64,000 nucleotides of DNA, taken from positions 496,001 through 560,000 of the forward strand of contig NZ_QJPK01000001.1 of assembly GCF_003259195.1 (NCBI RefSeq). The letters run 5' to 3'. The stretch comes from Paracoccus sediminilitoris (GTDB lineage Bacteria; Pseudomonadota; Alphaproteobacteria; Rhodobacterales; Rhodobacteraceae). Made by a program: the position numbers and the translations under genes. Within the stretch, counting starts at the first letter, position 1; each line of letters begins with the position of its first letter. Below are positions 34,925-43,467 of this stretch, one piece after another. Below the pieces are notes generated by a model. It was not told the origin of the DNA. It saw nothing but the letters and a program-made list of their open reading frames with translations, and did no database searches.

Positions 34925-36471
34925 TGCAGAACTGGACCATCCGCAAGCCACAGGTCGCTTCCGATCGCGGTATCATTGCCTGCCAGCATTTCGAAGCCGC
35001 AGAGGCCGGAGCCCAGGTGTTGCGCAATGGCGGCAATGCCATGGATGCGGCCGTCGTCGCGGCCCTGGTCCTGTCGGTCGTCGAACCTTGGCTCAGCGGG
35101 ATCGGCGGTGGCGGGCTGATGCTGTGGGCGGATGCGCAGGGCGGCCCGGTCGAAAGCCTGGACTTCAATGTCCGCGCCGGAGAGAATTTCACCCCCGCGG
35201 ATTACCCGCTGGTCGGCGGCAAGGATGGCGACTGGTTCGATTGGCCCGCCGTGAAGGATGACCGCAACCTGATCGGCTATCCCTCGATCTGCATCCCCGG
35301 CGCCATCGCAGGCCTGTCCGACGCTCTGGCCCGCCATGGCACCCTCTCGTGGCACGACGCCTTGCAACCGGCCATCGCATTGGCAGAGCGTGGGATGCTG
35401 GTCGACTGGTTCACCTCGCTGTGCCTGGCCATCGACGCGCGGGGGCTGGCGCGGTTCGACCATTCCGCGGCCCTGTTCCTGCAGGACGGCAAACCCCTGA
35501 ACAGCGGAACCCAGACCCATCGCCCGATGCCCGCCAAGGCCGCCACCCTACGCCGCCTGGCCCAGGCCGGCGCCCGCGATTTCTATGAAGGCGAAGTGGC
35601 GCAGGGCCTGGTCCGTGATTTGCAGCAGGGCGGGTCCCAACTGACGGCCGCCGATCTGGCGGGCTATCGCCCGATCTGGAGCAGCGCCGCAAGCATCGCC
35701 TATGCAGGCCATGACATCCATGTGGTAGGAGAACTTTGCGGCGGCCCCACCATGTTGGAGTGTTTTTCCATGTTGCGCGAAAAGGCGTCGCTTGGGGATG
35801 ATGCACAGGCCGCCGCCGCCTATGCCCGCGCCATCCGGACCGCCTATGAACACCGGCTGAAGACCATGGGCCATGGCGGGCGTGGCGGCAAGGATTGCAC
35901 CAGCCACCTGTCGGTCGTGGACGCCGCGGGCAACATGGTATCGCTGACGAACACGCTTCTGTCGCGCTTCGGGTCCAAGGTGACGCTGCCCACGGCGGGC
36001 ATCCTGATGAACAACGGCATGATGTGGTTCGACCCGCGACCGGGAACGCCCAATGCCATCGCCCCGAACGCGCGCCCGCTGGCGAACATGTGCCCCACCA
36101 TCCTGACCCGTGATGGTCGTCCGGTCATGGCCATCGGCGCGGCGGGCGGGCGGCAGATCTTTCCGGCGATCACCCAGCTGGTGTCCTATGTGCTGGACCG
36201 CGGCATGTCGCTGGAGGAGGCCTTTCACGCCCCTCGCATCGATGCCAGCACCCCAACGGTGACGGTCGATACCGCGGCCCCAGACGGAGTGGCCGCCGCC
36301 GTGGGTCAGCATTACCCGGTCAGGATGGCGCCGAACGGGCTGCACCCGGTCAATTTCTCGATCCCATCGGCGGTCATGCTGGACCCGGCGTCGGGACGGC
36401 GCACGGGCATGGCCCATCCGGTCAGCCCCTGGACCGCCTGCGCCAGTGAAACTGTGGTGCCGCATGACTGA
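34924..36471 (+). CDS. Gamma-glutamyltransferase-family Ntn hydrolase, cytoplasmic and atypical
   Basis: A 515-residue Ntn hydrolase expected to self-cleave before Thr326 (in KDCTSHLSVVD). No signal peptide is present, unlike periplasmic GGT. From remembered E. coli GGT alignment, the gamma-glutamyl contacts look replaced: the Asn411 position is Leu (TNTLLSRFG), Gln430/Asp433 become Gly/Trp (NNGMMWF) and Ser462/Ser463 become Ala/Asn (PLANMCP). The oxyanion Gly-Gly (GAAGGRQ) is kept. It is thus probably an amidase on another substrate, comparable to HpxW oxamate amidohydrolase. The ATG at 34924 is coupled (TGATG) with AAGGA upstream. Confidence 0.88.
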   Translation: MQNWTIRKPQVASDRGIIACQHFEAAEAGAQVLRNGGNAMDAAVVAALVLSVVEPWLSGIGGGGLMLWADAQGGPVESLDFNVRAGENFTPADYPLVGGKDGDWFDWPAVKDDRNLIGYPSICIPGAIAGLSDALARHGTLSWHDALQPAIALAERGMLVDWFTSLCLAIDARGLARFDHSAALFLQDGKPLNSGTQTHRPMPAKAATLRRLAQAGARDFYEGEVAQGLVRDLQQGGSQLTAADLAGYRPIWSSAASIAYAGHDIHVVGELCGGPTMLECFSMLREKASLGDDAQAAAAYARAIRTAYEHRLKTMGHGGRGGKDCTSHLSVVDAAGNMVSLTNTLLSRFGSKVTLPTAGILMNNGMMWFDPRPGTPNAIAPNARPLANMCPTILTRDGRPVMAIGAAGGRQIFPAITQLVSYVLDRGMSLEEAFHAPRIDASTPTVTVDTAAPDGVAAAVGQHYPVRMAPNGLHPVNFSIPSAVMLDPASGRRTGMAHPVSPWTACASETVVPHD

Positions 36472-37447
36472 GCCGACGCTGCAGATTACCGGCCTGCAGG
36501 TGCAGGTCGGTCCCCACAAGGTCATCGACGGCGTGGACATCACCGTCCAGCCCGGCCAGATCGTGGCACTGGTGGGCGAAAGCGGATCAGGCAAAAGCCT
36601 GACCGCCCTTTCGGTCATGGGGCTTCTGGGGGGCAAGCTGCGTCACGCGGGCGGCACCATCAGCCTTTCGGGCAAGCAGGTCGATCACACCACCGAGGCC
36701 GCCATGCGTGCGCTGCGCGGCCAGCAGGTCAGCATGATCTTTCAGGAACCTGTCGCCTCGCTGAACCCGCTGCTGAGCGTCGGCGCGCAAGTGGGCGAAA
36801 GCCTGGTGGCGCATGGCAAGGCGGATGCAAGGACCGCGTGGTCCCGCGCGATAGACATGCTGCGTGACGTGGGCATCCCGGAACCGGAAAAGCGCGCCCG
36901 GCAATTGCCCTCGCAGCTGTCGGGGGGGATGTGCCAGCGGGTGATGATCGCCTCGGCGCTGATCGCGCGGCCAGAGCTGCTGATCGCCGATGAACCGACG
37001 ACGGCGCTGGACGTGACCATCCAGGCGCAGATCCTGGAACTGATGCGGCAGCTGCGCGAACGGACGGGGACCGCGATCCTTTTCATCACCCATGATCTGG
37101 GCGTCGTCGCGGCCTTGGCCGACCGTGTCTGCGTCATGTATGGCGGGCGCATCGTGGAACAGGCCGATGTGGACGACCTGTTCGACGCCCCCGCCCATCC
37201 CTATACGCGCATGCTTCTGGCGACGATCCCGCGCTTGGACAGCCCGCGCAAGAAGCCTCTGTTCTCCATCCCGGGAACGGTGCCCGACCATGACGACTGG
37301 CCGCAGGGCTGCCGGTTCCGGACCCGCTGCCCGCTGGCCAGCGACCACTGCCTGCAGTCGCCGCCGCTGGAGCCCAAGGCTCCCGGCCATCTTGCGGCCT
37401 GCTGGCATTCCGACCAGGTAGCAGGGATGATCGACCATGACCGATAA
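36464..37447 (+). CDS. Peptide-type ABC transporter ATP-binding protein, DppD type
   Basis: A 327-residue ATPase. Walker A is GESGSGKS, the signature LSGGMCQRVMIASAL and Walker [15 protein letters not shown]. The C-terminal oligopeptide/dipeptide extension has GCRFRTRCPLASDHC, where the cysteines may bind an iron-sulfur cluster as in other DppD proteins. ATG 36464 overlaps the preceding stop by 8 bp; the frame is open six codons further upstream. It pairs with the next ATPase. Confidence 0.93.
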   Translation: MTEPTLQITGLQVQVGPHKVIDGVDITVQPGQIVALVGESGSGKSLTALSVMGLLGGKLRHAGGTISLSGKQVDHTTEAAMRALRGQQVSMIFQEPVASLNPLLSVGAQVGESLVAHGKADARTAWSRAIDMLRDVGIPEPEKRARQLPSQLSGGMCQRVMIASALIARPELLIADEPTTALDVTIQAQILELMRQLRERTGTAILFITHDLGVVAALADRVCVMYGGRIVEQADVDDLFDAPAHPYTRMLLATIPRLDSPRKKPLFSIPGTVPDHDDWPQGCRFRTRCPLASDHCLQSPPLEPKAPGHLAACWHSDQVAGMIDHDR

Positions 37448-38423
37448 CGACAGGCCGCTGCTGCGCGTCACCGACCTGAAGGTGCATTTCCCCGTCGCAG
37501 GCGAAGGCTTCGGCAAGCCGAAATCGGTGGTCAAGGCCGTCGATGGGGTCTCGTTCGATGTGGCTGCGGGGGAAACCCTGGCGATCGTCGGCGAATCGGG
37601 CTGCGGCAAATCCACGACGGGCAACGCCATCCTGGGGCTGAACCCGGTCACGGCGGGGCGGATCGAATTTGCAGGCCGCGACATGGCCAGCCTGACGCGC
37701 GCCGAACGCGCCGCCCAGTGGCGCGACCTTCAGGTGGTCTTCCAAGACCCGGTCTCGGCGCTGAACCCCAAGCGCACCATCGGCCAGTCGATCGAGGAAC
37801 CGCTGTCCATCCAGGGCGTCCCCGCCGCCGATCGCCGCGCCCGCGTGGCCGAGGTGATGGCGCTGGTCGGGCTGAACCCGTCGCAGCGCGACCGCTTTCC
37901 GAATGAATTGTCGGGGGGCCAGCGGCAGAGGGTCGTCATCGCGCGGGCTTTGGCCTATCAGCCCAAGCTGATCGTCTGCGACGAACCGGTCTCGGCACTG
38001 GACGTGTCCATCCAGTCGCAGATTCTGAACCTGCTGCTGCAATTGCAGCAGGACCTGGGGTTGGCGCTGCTGTTCATCTCGCATGACCTGTCGGTGGTGC
38101 GCCATCTGGCTGACCGGATCGCGGTCATGTATCTGGGCCATATCGTCGAGATCGCCGACACCGCGACACTGTTCGACAGTCCCGAACATCCTTATACGCA
38201 GGCGCTGCTGTCGGCGGTGCCGCAGCCCGATCCGCGTGCCGAACGAAACCGCCGCACGATCTTGCTGGAGGGCGATCTGCCCAGCCCGATCGACCCGCCC
38301 AAGGGCTGCCCCTTCGTCACCCGCTGTCCGATCCGCGAGGCGCGCTGCGCCACCGACAGGCCGTCGCTGGTCCCGATGCGCCCGGGTCAGCAGGTCAGCT
38401 GCTGGGTGCGCGCCGGAGGCTGA
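37437..38423 (+). CDS. Peptide-type ABC transporter ATP-binding protein, DppF type
   Basis: A 328-residue ATPase, the second of the pair. Walker A is GESGCGKST, signature [15 protein letters not shown] and Walker B LIVCDEPVSALDVS. The C-terminal OppF-like zone has GCPFVTRCPIREARC. It overlaps the preceding gene by 11 bp and ends the nine-gene operon. The hairpin at 38431-38459 lies just after its stop. Confidence 0.93.
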   Translation: MTDNDRPLLRVTDLKVHFPVAGEGFGKPKSVVKAVDGVSFDVAAGETLAIVGESGCGKSTTGNAILGLNPVTAGRIEFAGRDMASLTRAERAAQWRDLQVVFQDPVSALNPKRTIGQSIEEPLSIQGVPAADRRARVAEVMALVGLNPSQRDRFPNELSGGQRQRVVIARALAYQPKLIVCDEPVSALDVSIQSQILNLLLQLQQDLGLALLFISHDLSVVRHLADRIAVMYLGHIVEIADTATLFDSPEHPYTQALLSAVPQPDPRAERNRRTILLEGDLPSPIDPPKGCPFVTRCPIREARCATDRPSLVPMRPGQQVSCWVRAGG

Positions 38424-38427
38424 AACG

Positions 38428-38459
38428 AAAAACGGGGGCTGCCGCAAGGCGCCCCCGTT
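38428..38459 (-). terminator. Terminator between the dppF-type gene and mipA
   Basis: A perfect 9-bp stem (AACGGGGGC with GCCCCCGTT, 11-nt loop) runs into TTTTT on the minus strand, giving a canonical terminator for the mipA transcript. It should also help end the plus-strand operon. Confidence 0.82.
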
Positions 38460-38481
38460 CCCCATCCGTCATGTCGCCCGA

Positions 38482-39222
38482 TCAGAAGCCGAATGAGAAG
38501 CGGCGCGTCACGCCCAAGCGCAGCGAGGGCTGGTATTCCTCCTGCACGACCGGCGAATCGGCGGCGTCGCCGATCAGCTTGCCGTAACGCACTTCGCCCA
38601 GCAGGGCGGTGGTTTCATTCAACTCATAGCGCGCTTCGAAAGTGATGGCAGCTTCGTTGATGCCGCCACCGGGGGCATAGGCGTCCAGACCACTGGCCGC
38701 GCTTTCGTCGCCCGTCACGCCGAAATAGGTGTTGTTGTACTTGTCGTTGCCATAGCCGATCTCGGCGCCCGACCACAGGGTGACGCGGTCGCTCAGATCG
38801 GTGCGGTATTTCGCGCCGACCTCGCCGGTCAGGCCCTCATGGCCGTCAAAGCCGCGGCGCAGGCTGCCATAGGCCGTGACCGGACCTGCGCCATAGCTGA
38901 CCCGCAGGCCCAGCTCGTAGGCGCGGTTGATGTCGTCCAGACCTGCCAGAGCATCATTGTCGTCGCTTTCGCGCTCACCCTCGGTGCCGAAGGACGGGGC
39001 GATGGAGAAGCCTTGCGCCTGATCGCCGCCGGGCGTGCCGAAGCCGGCATTGCGCCAGATGATCCACGGGGCGGCCTCGCCGTCATCGGAACCCGGATAA
39101 TCGGGACCGTAAGACGCGCCCAGCCCCAGATCGGCCGAGAAGGTGCGCCCCCCGGACGTGCCGAAATCCTGCGCATGCAGCGGGGTTGCAATCAGGATGG
39201 CAAGGGCCAAGGCGTATTTCAT
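38482..39222 (-). CDS. MipA/OmpV family outer-membrane protein
   Basis: A 246-residue beta-barrel protein with a 17-residue signal peptide (cleavage after PLHA). The mature start has GLGASYGPDYPGSDD. Alternating strands run through to an aromatic C-terminus ending RRFSFGF, with terminal Phe as needed for barrel assembly. Family members scaffold murein enzymes or act as porins; the role here is unknown. ATG 39222 starts directly on the signal peptide. It is a single gene with its own terminator. Confidence 0.9.
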   Translation of the reverse strand: MKYALALAILIATPLHAQDFGTSGGRTFSADLGLGASYGPDYPGSDDGEAAPWIIWRNAGFGTPGGDQAQGFSIAPSFGTEGERESDDNDALAGLDDINRAYELGLRVSYGAGPVTAYGSLRRGFDGHEGLTGEVGAKYRTDLSDRVTLWSGAEIGYGNDKYNNTYFGVTGDESAASGLDAYAPGGGINEAAITFEARYELNETTALLGEVRYGKLIGDAADSPVVQEEYQPSLRLGVTRRFSFGF

Positions 39223-39334
39223 CGGGCGATTCCACGGGCTGAGAGGGCGTTTCCCCCTATTAGGTGCTGAAACCGCATCGGCACAACCGCCCACATGGAC
39301 GCAACCGCAGGTAGGCGCATTTTCGCAACAGCGC

Positions 39335-41185
39335 CTAGCCCTTTTCGGCCCGATCCAGTTTCTCCAACGCAGTCATCCACAGTTCTTCCGCAAAAGCCAG
39401 CGCCTTGACGGCCTCGGTGCGCTTGGCGCCCCATTTCTTGGCCTCATAGGGGTCGTGATACAGGTTCGGGTCGGCCAGCTTGACGTCCAGCTTGCCCATC
39501 ATGTCGGTCAGCTTCTGGACACGCTCCTCGGCCTTGCGCACCTCGGATCGCAGGCCCAGCACCGCGTCGCGGGACGGGCGCTTGGGGGCGGGTTTCGCGG
39601 CTTCGGCGGCCGGCTTGGCGGGCGCGTCGCCTGTCAGCAGGAACTTGCGGTAATCATCCAGATCGCCCTCATAGGGGCCGACATTGCCGTCCTTGACCAG
39701 CCACAGGCGATCGGCCACCAGCCCCAGCAGGTGCATGTCGTGGCTGACCAGCACCACGGCGCCGGTGTAATCGTTCAGCGCCTCGGACAGGGCCTCGCGA
39801 GATTCGATGTCCAGGTGGTTGGTCGGTTCGTCCAGAATCAGCAGATGCGGCGCGTCGATTGTGGCGATCAGCAGCGACAGGCGGGCCTTCTGGCCACCCG
39901 ACAGCTGACGGACCAGCGTCTCGGCCTGGGCCTCCATCAGGCCGAAACCGGCCAGGCGGGCGCGTTGCTTGGCCTGACCTTCATTCGGGCGCAGGCTGCG
40001 GATGTGATCCAGCGGCGTTTCGTCCAGATGCAGTTCGTCGACCTGGTGCTGGGCGAAATAGCCCACGCGCAGCTTGTTCGACCGCGTGATGTGCCCCGAC
40101 ATGGTCCCAAGCCGTTCCGCCAACAGCTTCGACAGCGTCGATTTGCCCTGTCCGTTCCGGCCCAGCAGCGCGATCCGGTCATCCTGGTCGATCCGCAGGT
40201 GCAGCTTTTGCAACACGGCGCGGTCGCCGTAACCCACCGAGACACCCTCCATCGCAACGATGGGCGGGGACAGTTCCTCGGGCTGGGGGAAGGTGAAGCG
40301 GTGGAACTTGGCTTCCTCGGGGGCGGTGATCGGCTCCATCTTGGCCAGCATCTTGACGCGGGCCTGGGCTTGGCGCGCCTTGCTGGCCGTGGCGCCGAAG
40401 CGGTCGACAAAGCTTTGCAGATGGGCGCGGCGTTCGGATTGCTTCTTGGCCTCGGCGGCCAGCAGGGCGCGCTTTTCCGCACGGATGCGGGTGAAGCTGT
40501 CATAGCCGCCCGTGTAAAGCGTCAGCTGCTTGTTTTCCAGATGCAGGATGTGGCCCACGGCCCGGTTCAGCAGGCCACGGTCGTGGCTGATGATGATGAC
40601 GGTATGGGGATAGCGCGCCAGATAGCTTTCCAGCCACAGCGCCCCTTCCAGGTCAAGATAGTTCGTCGGTTCGTCCAGCAGCAGCAGGTCGGGCTGCGCG
40701 AACAGCACCCCCGCCAGCGCGACGCGCATCCGCCAGCCACCCGAAAAATCGCTGGTCGGTCGCGCTTGGTCGGCGGTCGAAAAGCCCAGGCCGTCCAGGA
40801 TCGTCGCAGCCCGGGCCTCGGCGGACCAGGCGTCGATGTCGGTCAAGCGGGTCTGGATGTCGGCGATGCGGTGGGCGTCCGTCGCGGTGTGGCTTTCGGC
40901 CAAAAGCGCGGTGCGTTCCTCATCCGCGTCCAGCACGGTGTCCAGGACGCTGCGATCGGTGGCGGCCGATTCCTGCGCGACGCCCCCGATCCGGGCGCGC
41001 GTGGGCAGGCTGATCTGCCCGCCATCCAGCGCCAGCTGACCCCGGATCAGCCGGAACAGCGTCGTCTTGCCAGCCCCGTTCGGCCCGACCAGACCCACCT
41101 TGTGGCCTTCGGGGATAGAGGCCGAGGCCCCGACAAACAGGGGACGGCCCTGCACGTTATATGTGATGTCATCTATACGCAGCAT
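39335..41185 (-). CDS. ABC-F family ATP-binding protein (Uup/YheS type)
   Basis: A 616-residue cytoplasmic twin-ATPase without membrane domains. The first cassette has GPNGAGKTT, FSGGWRMRVALAGVLF and LLDEPTNYLDLE. The second has GRNGQGKST, LSGGQKARLSLL and LILDEPTNHLDIE. An inter-domain arm and a C-terminal charged coiled coil (about 545-616) complete the ABC-F layout. Such proteins act on the ribosome. ATG 41185 gives the usual MLRIDDITY start; no strong Shine-Dalgarno is seen. It is divergent from the DUF6525-like gene. Confidence 0.92.
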   Translation of the reverse strand: MLRIDDITYNVQGRPLFVGASASIPEGHKVGLVGPNGAGKTTLFRLIRGQLALDGGQISLPTRARIGGVAQESAATDRSVLDTVLDADEERTALLAESHTATDAHRIADIQTRLTDIDAWSAEARAATILDGLGFSTADQARPTSDFSGGWRMRVALAGVLFAQPDLLLLDEPTNYLDLEGALWLESYLARYPHTVIIISHDRGLLNRAVGHILHLENKQLTLYTGGYDSFTRIRAEKRALLAAEAKKQSERRAHLQSFVDRFGATASKARQAQARVKMLAKMEPITAPEEAKFHRFTFPQPEELSPPIVAMEGVSVGYGDRAVLQKLHLRIDQDDRIALLGRNGQGKSTLSKLLAERLGTMSGHITRSNKLRVGYFAQHQVDELHLDETPLDHIRSLRPNEGQAKQRARLAGFGLMEAQAETLVRQLSGGQKARLSLLIATIDAPHLLILDEPTNHLDIESREALSEALNDYTGAVVLVSHDMHLLGLVADRLWLVKDGNVGPYEGDLDDYRKFLLTGDAPAKPAAEAAKPAPKRPSRDAVLGLRSEVRKAEERVQKLTDMMGKLDVKLADPNLYHDPYEAKKWGAKRTEAVKALAFAEELWMTALEKLDRAEKG

Positions 41186-41305
41186 GTGCGGGGCATGACC
41201 GATGCCGCGCGGGTCGTCAATGGTGCAAGCGGATGCACAAGCTGGACTTGCCATGCGTTATGTTATAAAATAACGATTTTGATGCATGACAGTCTGAAGG
41301 CCCAA

Positions 41306-41599
41306 ATGACCTCTTCCAGCCCCCTCACGCCCGGCAATCTGGGCCGCACGTCCATCCGCCTGACGCGCCGCAGCACGGACCCCATGGCCGATTTCGACGC
41401 CCTGCCCCCGCCCCTGCGCCGCTGGCTGGCCCATGCCGATCTGCCATGGTCGCCCGCATCCTGCCTGAAGCTGTGGCGCAAATACCGCGGCGCGGGCCTG
41501 CCGACCAACCAAGTGCTGGACCAGTTGGCACGGCTGCAGGCGCGCAAGCTGGCGCGGCTGGACATGACGGCGAAGTTATTCCCGCCCTCTGGCGAATAG
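41306..41599 (+). CDS. DUF6525-like small protein
   Basis: A 97-residue basic protein. I recognise the DPMADFDALPPPLRRWLAHADLPWSPASCLKLWRK-type core as the DUF6525 pattern common in Rhodobacteraceae. Function unknown; its composition could fit nucleic-acid binding. ATG 41306 has GAAGG upstream; an earlier ATG at 41282 has none. It is followed 52 bp later by the MDR oxidoreductase gene. Confidence 0.75.
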   Translation: MTSSSPLTPGNLGRTSIRLTRRSTDPMADFDALPPPLRRWLAHADLPWSPASCLKLWRKYRGAGLPTNQVLDQLARLQARKLARLDMTAKLFPPSGE

Positions 41600-41651
41600 G
41601 AAGCAGGCTTCCCACGTGGGGTGCAGATCACATCCTGAAAGGACAGAAGAG

Positions 41652-42629
41652 ATGCGCGCCATCAGATACGACGAATTCGGCGACCCGGCCCAGGTTCTGG
41701 GCATGGCCGACACCGACCGGCCCGAACCCGGCCCCGGTCAGGTCCTGCTGCGCGTGATCATGTCCCCCATCCACAATCACGACCTGTGGACCATCAAGGG
41801 CCAATACGGCGTCCGCCCCGACCTGCCCGCGACCGGCGGCAGCGAGGCCGTCGGCATCGTCGTGGCCGTCGGCCGCGACGTAGACCCCGAACTGACCGGC
41901 AAGCGAGTCGCCGCCGCGGGCCTGGCCGGGTCCTGGGCCGAATACGCGCTGGCCAAGGCTGCAGCCGTCATCCCTATCCCCAAGGAAATGCCGGACGAAG
42001 CCGCGGCCCAGCTGATCGCCATGCCCTTCAGCGCCATCACGCTGCTGGAATTCCTGAACGTCGAGGCCGGTGACCGGGTCGTCCAGACCGCTGCCAACGG
42101 CGCCGTCGGCAAGATCATGACCGTCCTGGCCGAACAGCGCGGCATCCGCCTGCTGAACCTGGTCCGCCGCAAGGGTGCGGCCGAGGAATTGGCCCGGATG
42201 GGCATCACCGACATCGTCTCGACCGATGATGACGACTGGATCGACCAGGCCCGCAGGATCATCGGGCAGGACGGCGCACGGGCCGCCATCGATTCGGTCG
42301 GCGGCGACGTGGTCCCGGGTCTGGTCGACCTGCTGGGCCAGGACGGATTGCTGGTTACCTTCGGCAGCGCCGATGGCGGCACCCTGCCGATGCCGGGCAG
42401 CCAGCTGATCTTCAAGCAGCTGACGGTCAAGGGCTTCTGGGGCGCCAAGGTGATGGAGGCGACCAAGCCGCAGGATGCCCAGCGCATGTTCGGCGAATTG
42501 ATCGGCCTGGTCATGGACGGCAAGCTGAAGCTGCCTTCGGGCGGCGATTTCGGTCTGGATCAAGCCACCGAGGCCGTGAATGCCGCGACCACGCCCGGCC
42601 GCGACGGCAAGATCATGTTCAAGCCCTGA
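41652..42629 (+). CDS. MDR-family zinc-type alcohol dehydrogenase/quinone oxidoreductase
   Basis: A 325-residue medium-chain reductase. The N-terminal GroES-like domain starts MRAIRYDEFGDPAQVL. The Rossmann part has TAANGAVGKIMTVLAEQRGI as nucleotide loop. Catalytic zinc cysteine/histidine ligands are missing, so it is likely a zinc-independent NADPH quinone or enoyl reductase. ATG 41652 follows GAAAGGACAGAAGAG. It converges on the IMPACT-family gene across a GC hairpin. Confidence 0.87.
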   Translation: MRAIRYDEFGDPAQVLGMADTDRPEPGPGQVLLRVIMSPIHNHDLWTIKGQYGVRPDLPATGGSEAVGIVVAVGRDVDPELTGKRVAAAGLAGSWAEYALAKAAAVIPIPKEMPDEAAAQLIAMPFSAITLLEFLNVEAGDRVVQTAANGAVGKIMTVLAEQRGIRLLNLVRRKGAAEELARMGITDIVSTDDDDWIDQARRIIGQDGARAAIDSVGGDVVPGLVDLLGQDGLLVTFGSADGGTLPMPGSQLIFKQLTVKGFWGAKVMEATKPQDAQRMFGELIGLVMDGKLKLPSGGDFGLDQATEAVNAATTPGRDGKIMFKP

Positions 42630-42638
42630 TATCCCCGG

Positions 42639-42658
42639 CCCCGCGCACCTGCGCGGGG
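42639..42658. terminator. GC hairpin between convergent genes
   Basis: CCCCGCGCA (42639-42647) and TGCGCGGGG (42650-42658) form a tight stem ending one base before the stop codon of the minus-strand IMPACT gene. There is no T-run. It probably works as a shared transcript end. Confidence 0.5.
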
Positions 42659-43021
42659 TCAGCCATCCTTGTGGCCGGTTTCGCGCAGATAGTGACGCAC
42701 CGCGTCGATCACATGCCGGAACCGGTCGCCCCCCAGATGCTTGCCACCATACCATCGCGTGACGATCACCACGTGATCGCGCAGTTCGGCCCGCTCCAGC
42801 ATCTGCAGGATCAGCGCGCCCGCGCCGCTTTCGCCGTCATCCTCTTTCAGGGGGCCGTCCTCTAGAACCGCGGCCCAGCTGTGATGCGTGGCCTTGGCGA
42901 AACGCTTGTTGCGGCGCAGTTCGGACAGCACCTGCTTGATCTGGGCCGCATCCGCCACCTCGGCCCCCGAAACCGCATAGCGCGATCCCCGGTCCGAGAT
43001 GATCTTGTCGAAGACCCGCAT
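42659..43021 (-). CDS. IMPACT/YigZ family protein
   Basis: A 120-residue protein matching the N-terminal UPF0029/IMPACT domain: KRFAKATHHSWAAVL, DDGESGAGALILQMLE and VIVTRWYGGKHLGGDRF. The domain without the YigZ C-terminal half is usual in this group. Bacterial function is unclear; eukaryotic IMPACT binds GCN1. ATG 43021 lies one base after the Fur-family stop (TGAGATG), so it is coupled to that gene; an ATG at 43039 is an alternative. Confidence 0.85.
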   Translation of the reverse strand: MRVFDKIISDRGSRYAVSGAEVADAAQIKQVLSELRRNKRFAKATHHSWAAVLEDGPLKEDDGESGAGALILQMLERAELRDHVVIVTRWYGGKHLGGDRFRHVIDAVRHYLRETGHKDG

Positions 43022-43022
43022 C

Positions 43023-43436
43023 TCAGCGCCGCCGGACATAGAGTTCCAGCCGGTGATGCACGATATCATAGCCCATTTCCGCAGCGATTTCCGCCTGCAG
43101 GCGTTCAATGCGGTCATTGGTGAATTCGATCACCTCGCCGCTGTCCACGTCGATCATGTGGTCGTGGTGGCGCTGGTCGGCAGCCTCCCACCGGGCGGGT
43201 TCGCCCTGGAATTCCAGCTTGTCGATCACCCCCTGCGCCTGCAGCGTGGTCAGCGTGCGATAGACGGTAGCCAGCGACACCCCCGCCCCCGCCGTCACCG
43301 CGCGCGCATGCAGTTCGGCGGCGTCGGGGTGGTCGTCCGCCGCAGCGATCACCCGCAGCAGCGCCGCCCGCTGTCGCGTCACCCGCACGCCCGCCTGCCG
43401 CAGCGCCTGTTCCAGTTTCGTGGCTCGTCCCGTCAT
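43023..43436 (-). CDS. Fur-family metalloregulator, probably Mur/Fur (manganese)
   Basis: A 137-residue Fur-family repressor. The winged helix (RVTRQRAALLRVIAAADDHPDAAELH, VSLATVYRTLTTLQAQGVI) is followed by the dimerisation domain with HHDHMIDVDSGEVIEF and a C-terminal HHRLELY. The CxxC zinc cysteines are absent, as in alphaproteobacterial Mur/Fur proteins. It is divergent from sitABCD, whose control by Mn-responsive Fur (Mur) is known in rhizobia and Rhodobacter. AGGA precedes the ATG. Confidence 0.87.
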   Translation of the reverse strand: MTGRATKLEQALRQAGVRVTRQRAALLRVIAAADDHPDAAELHARAVTAGAGVSLATVYRTLTTLQAQGVIDKLEFQGEPARWEAADQRHHDHMIDVDSGEVIEFTNDRIERLQAEIAAEMGYDIVHHRLELYVRRR

Positions 43437-43467
43437 GGAGCCATCCTGCCGCAGGCGCGCATCAGTT

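Noticed and set aside
43023..43436. Zur (zinc uptake regulator) as identity of the Fur-family gene
   Set aside because: The divergent operon is sitABCD with Mn/Fe-type ligands rather than znuABC, and Zur-type CxxC cysteines are missing.
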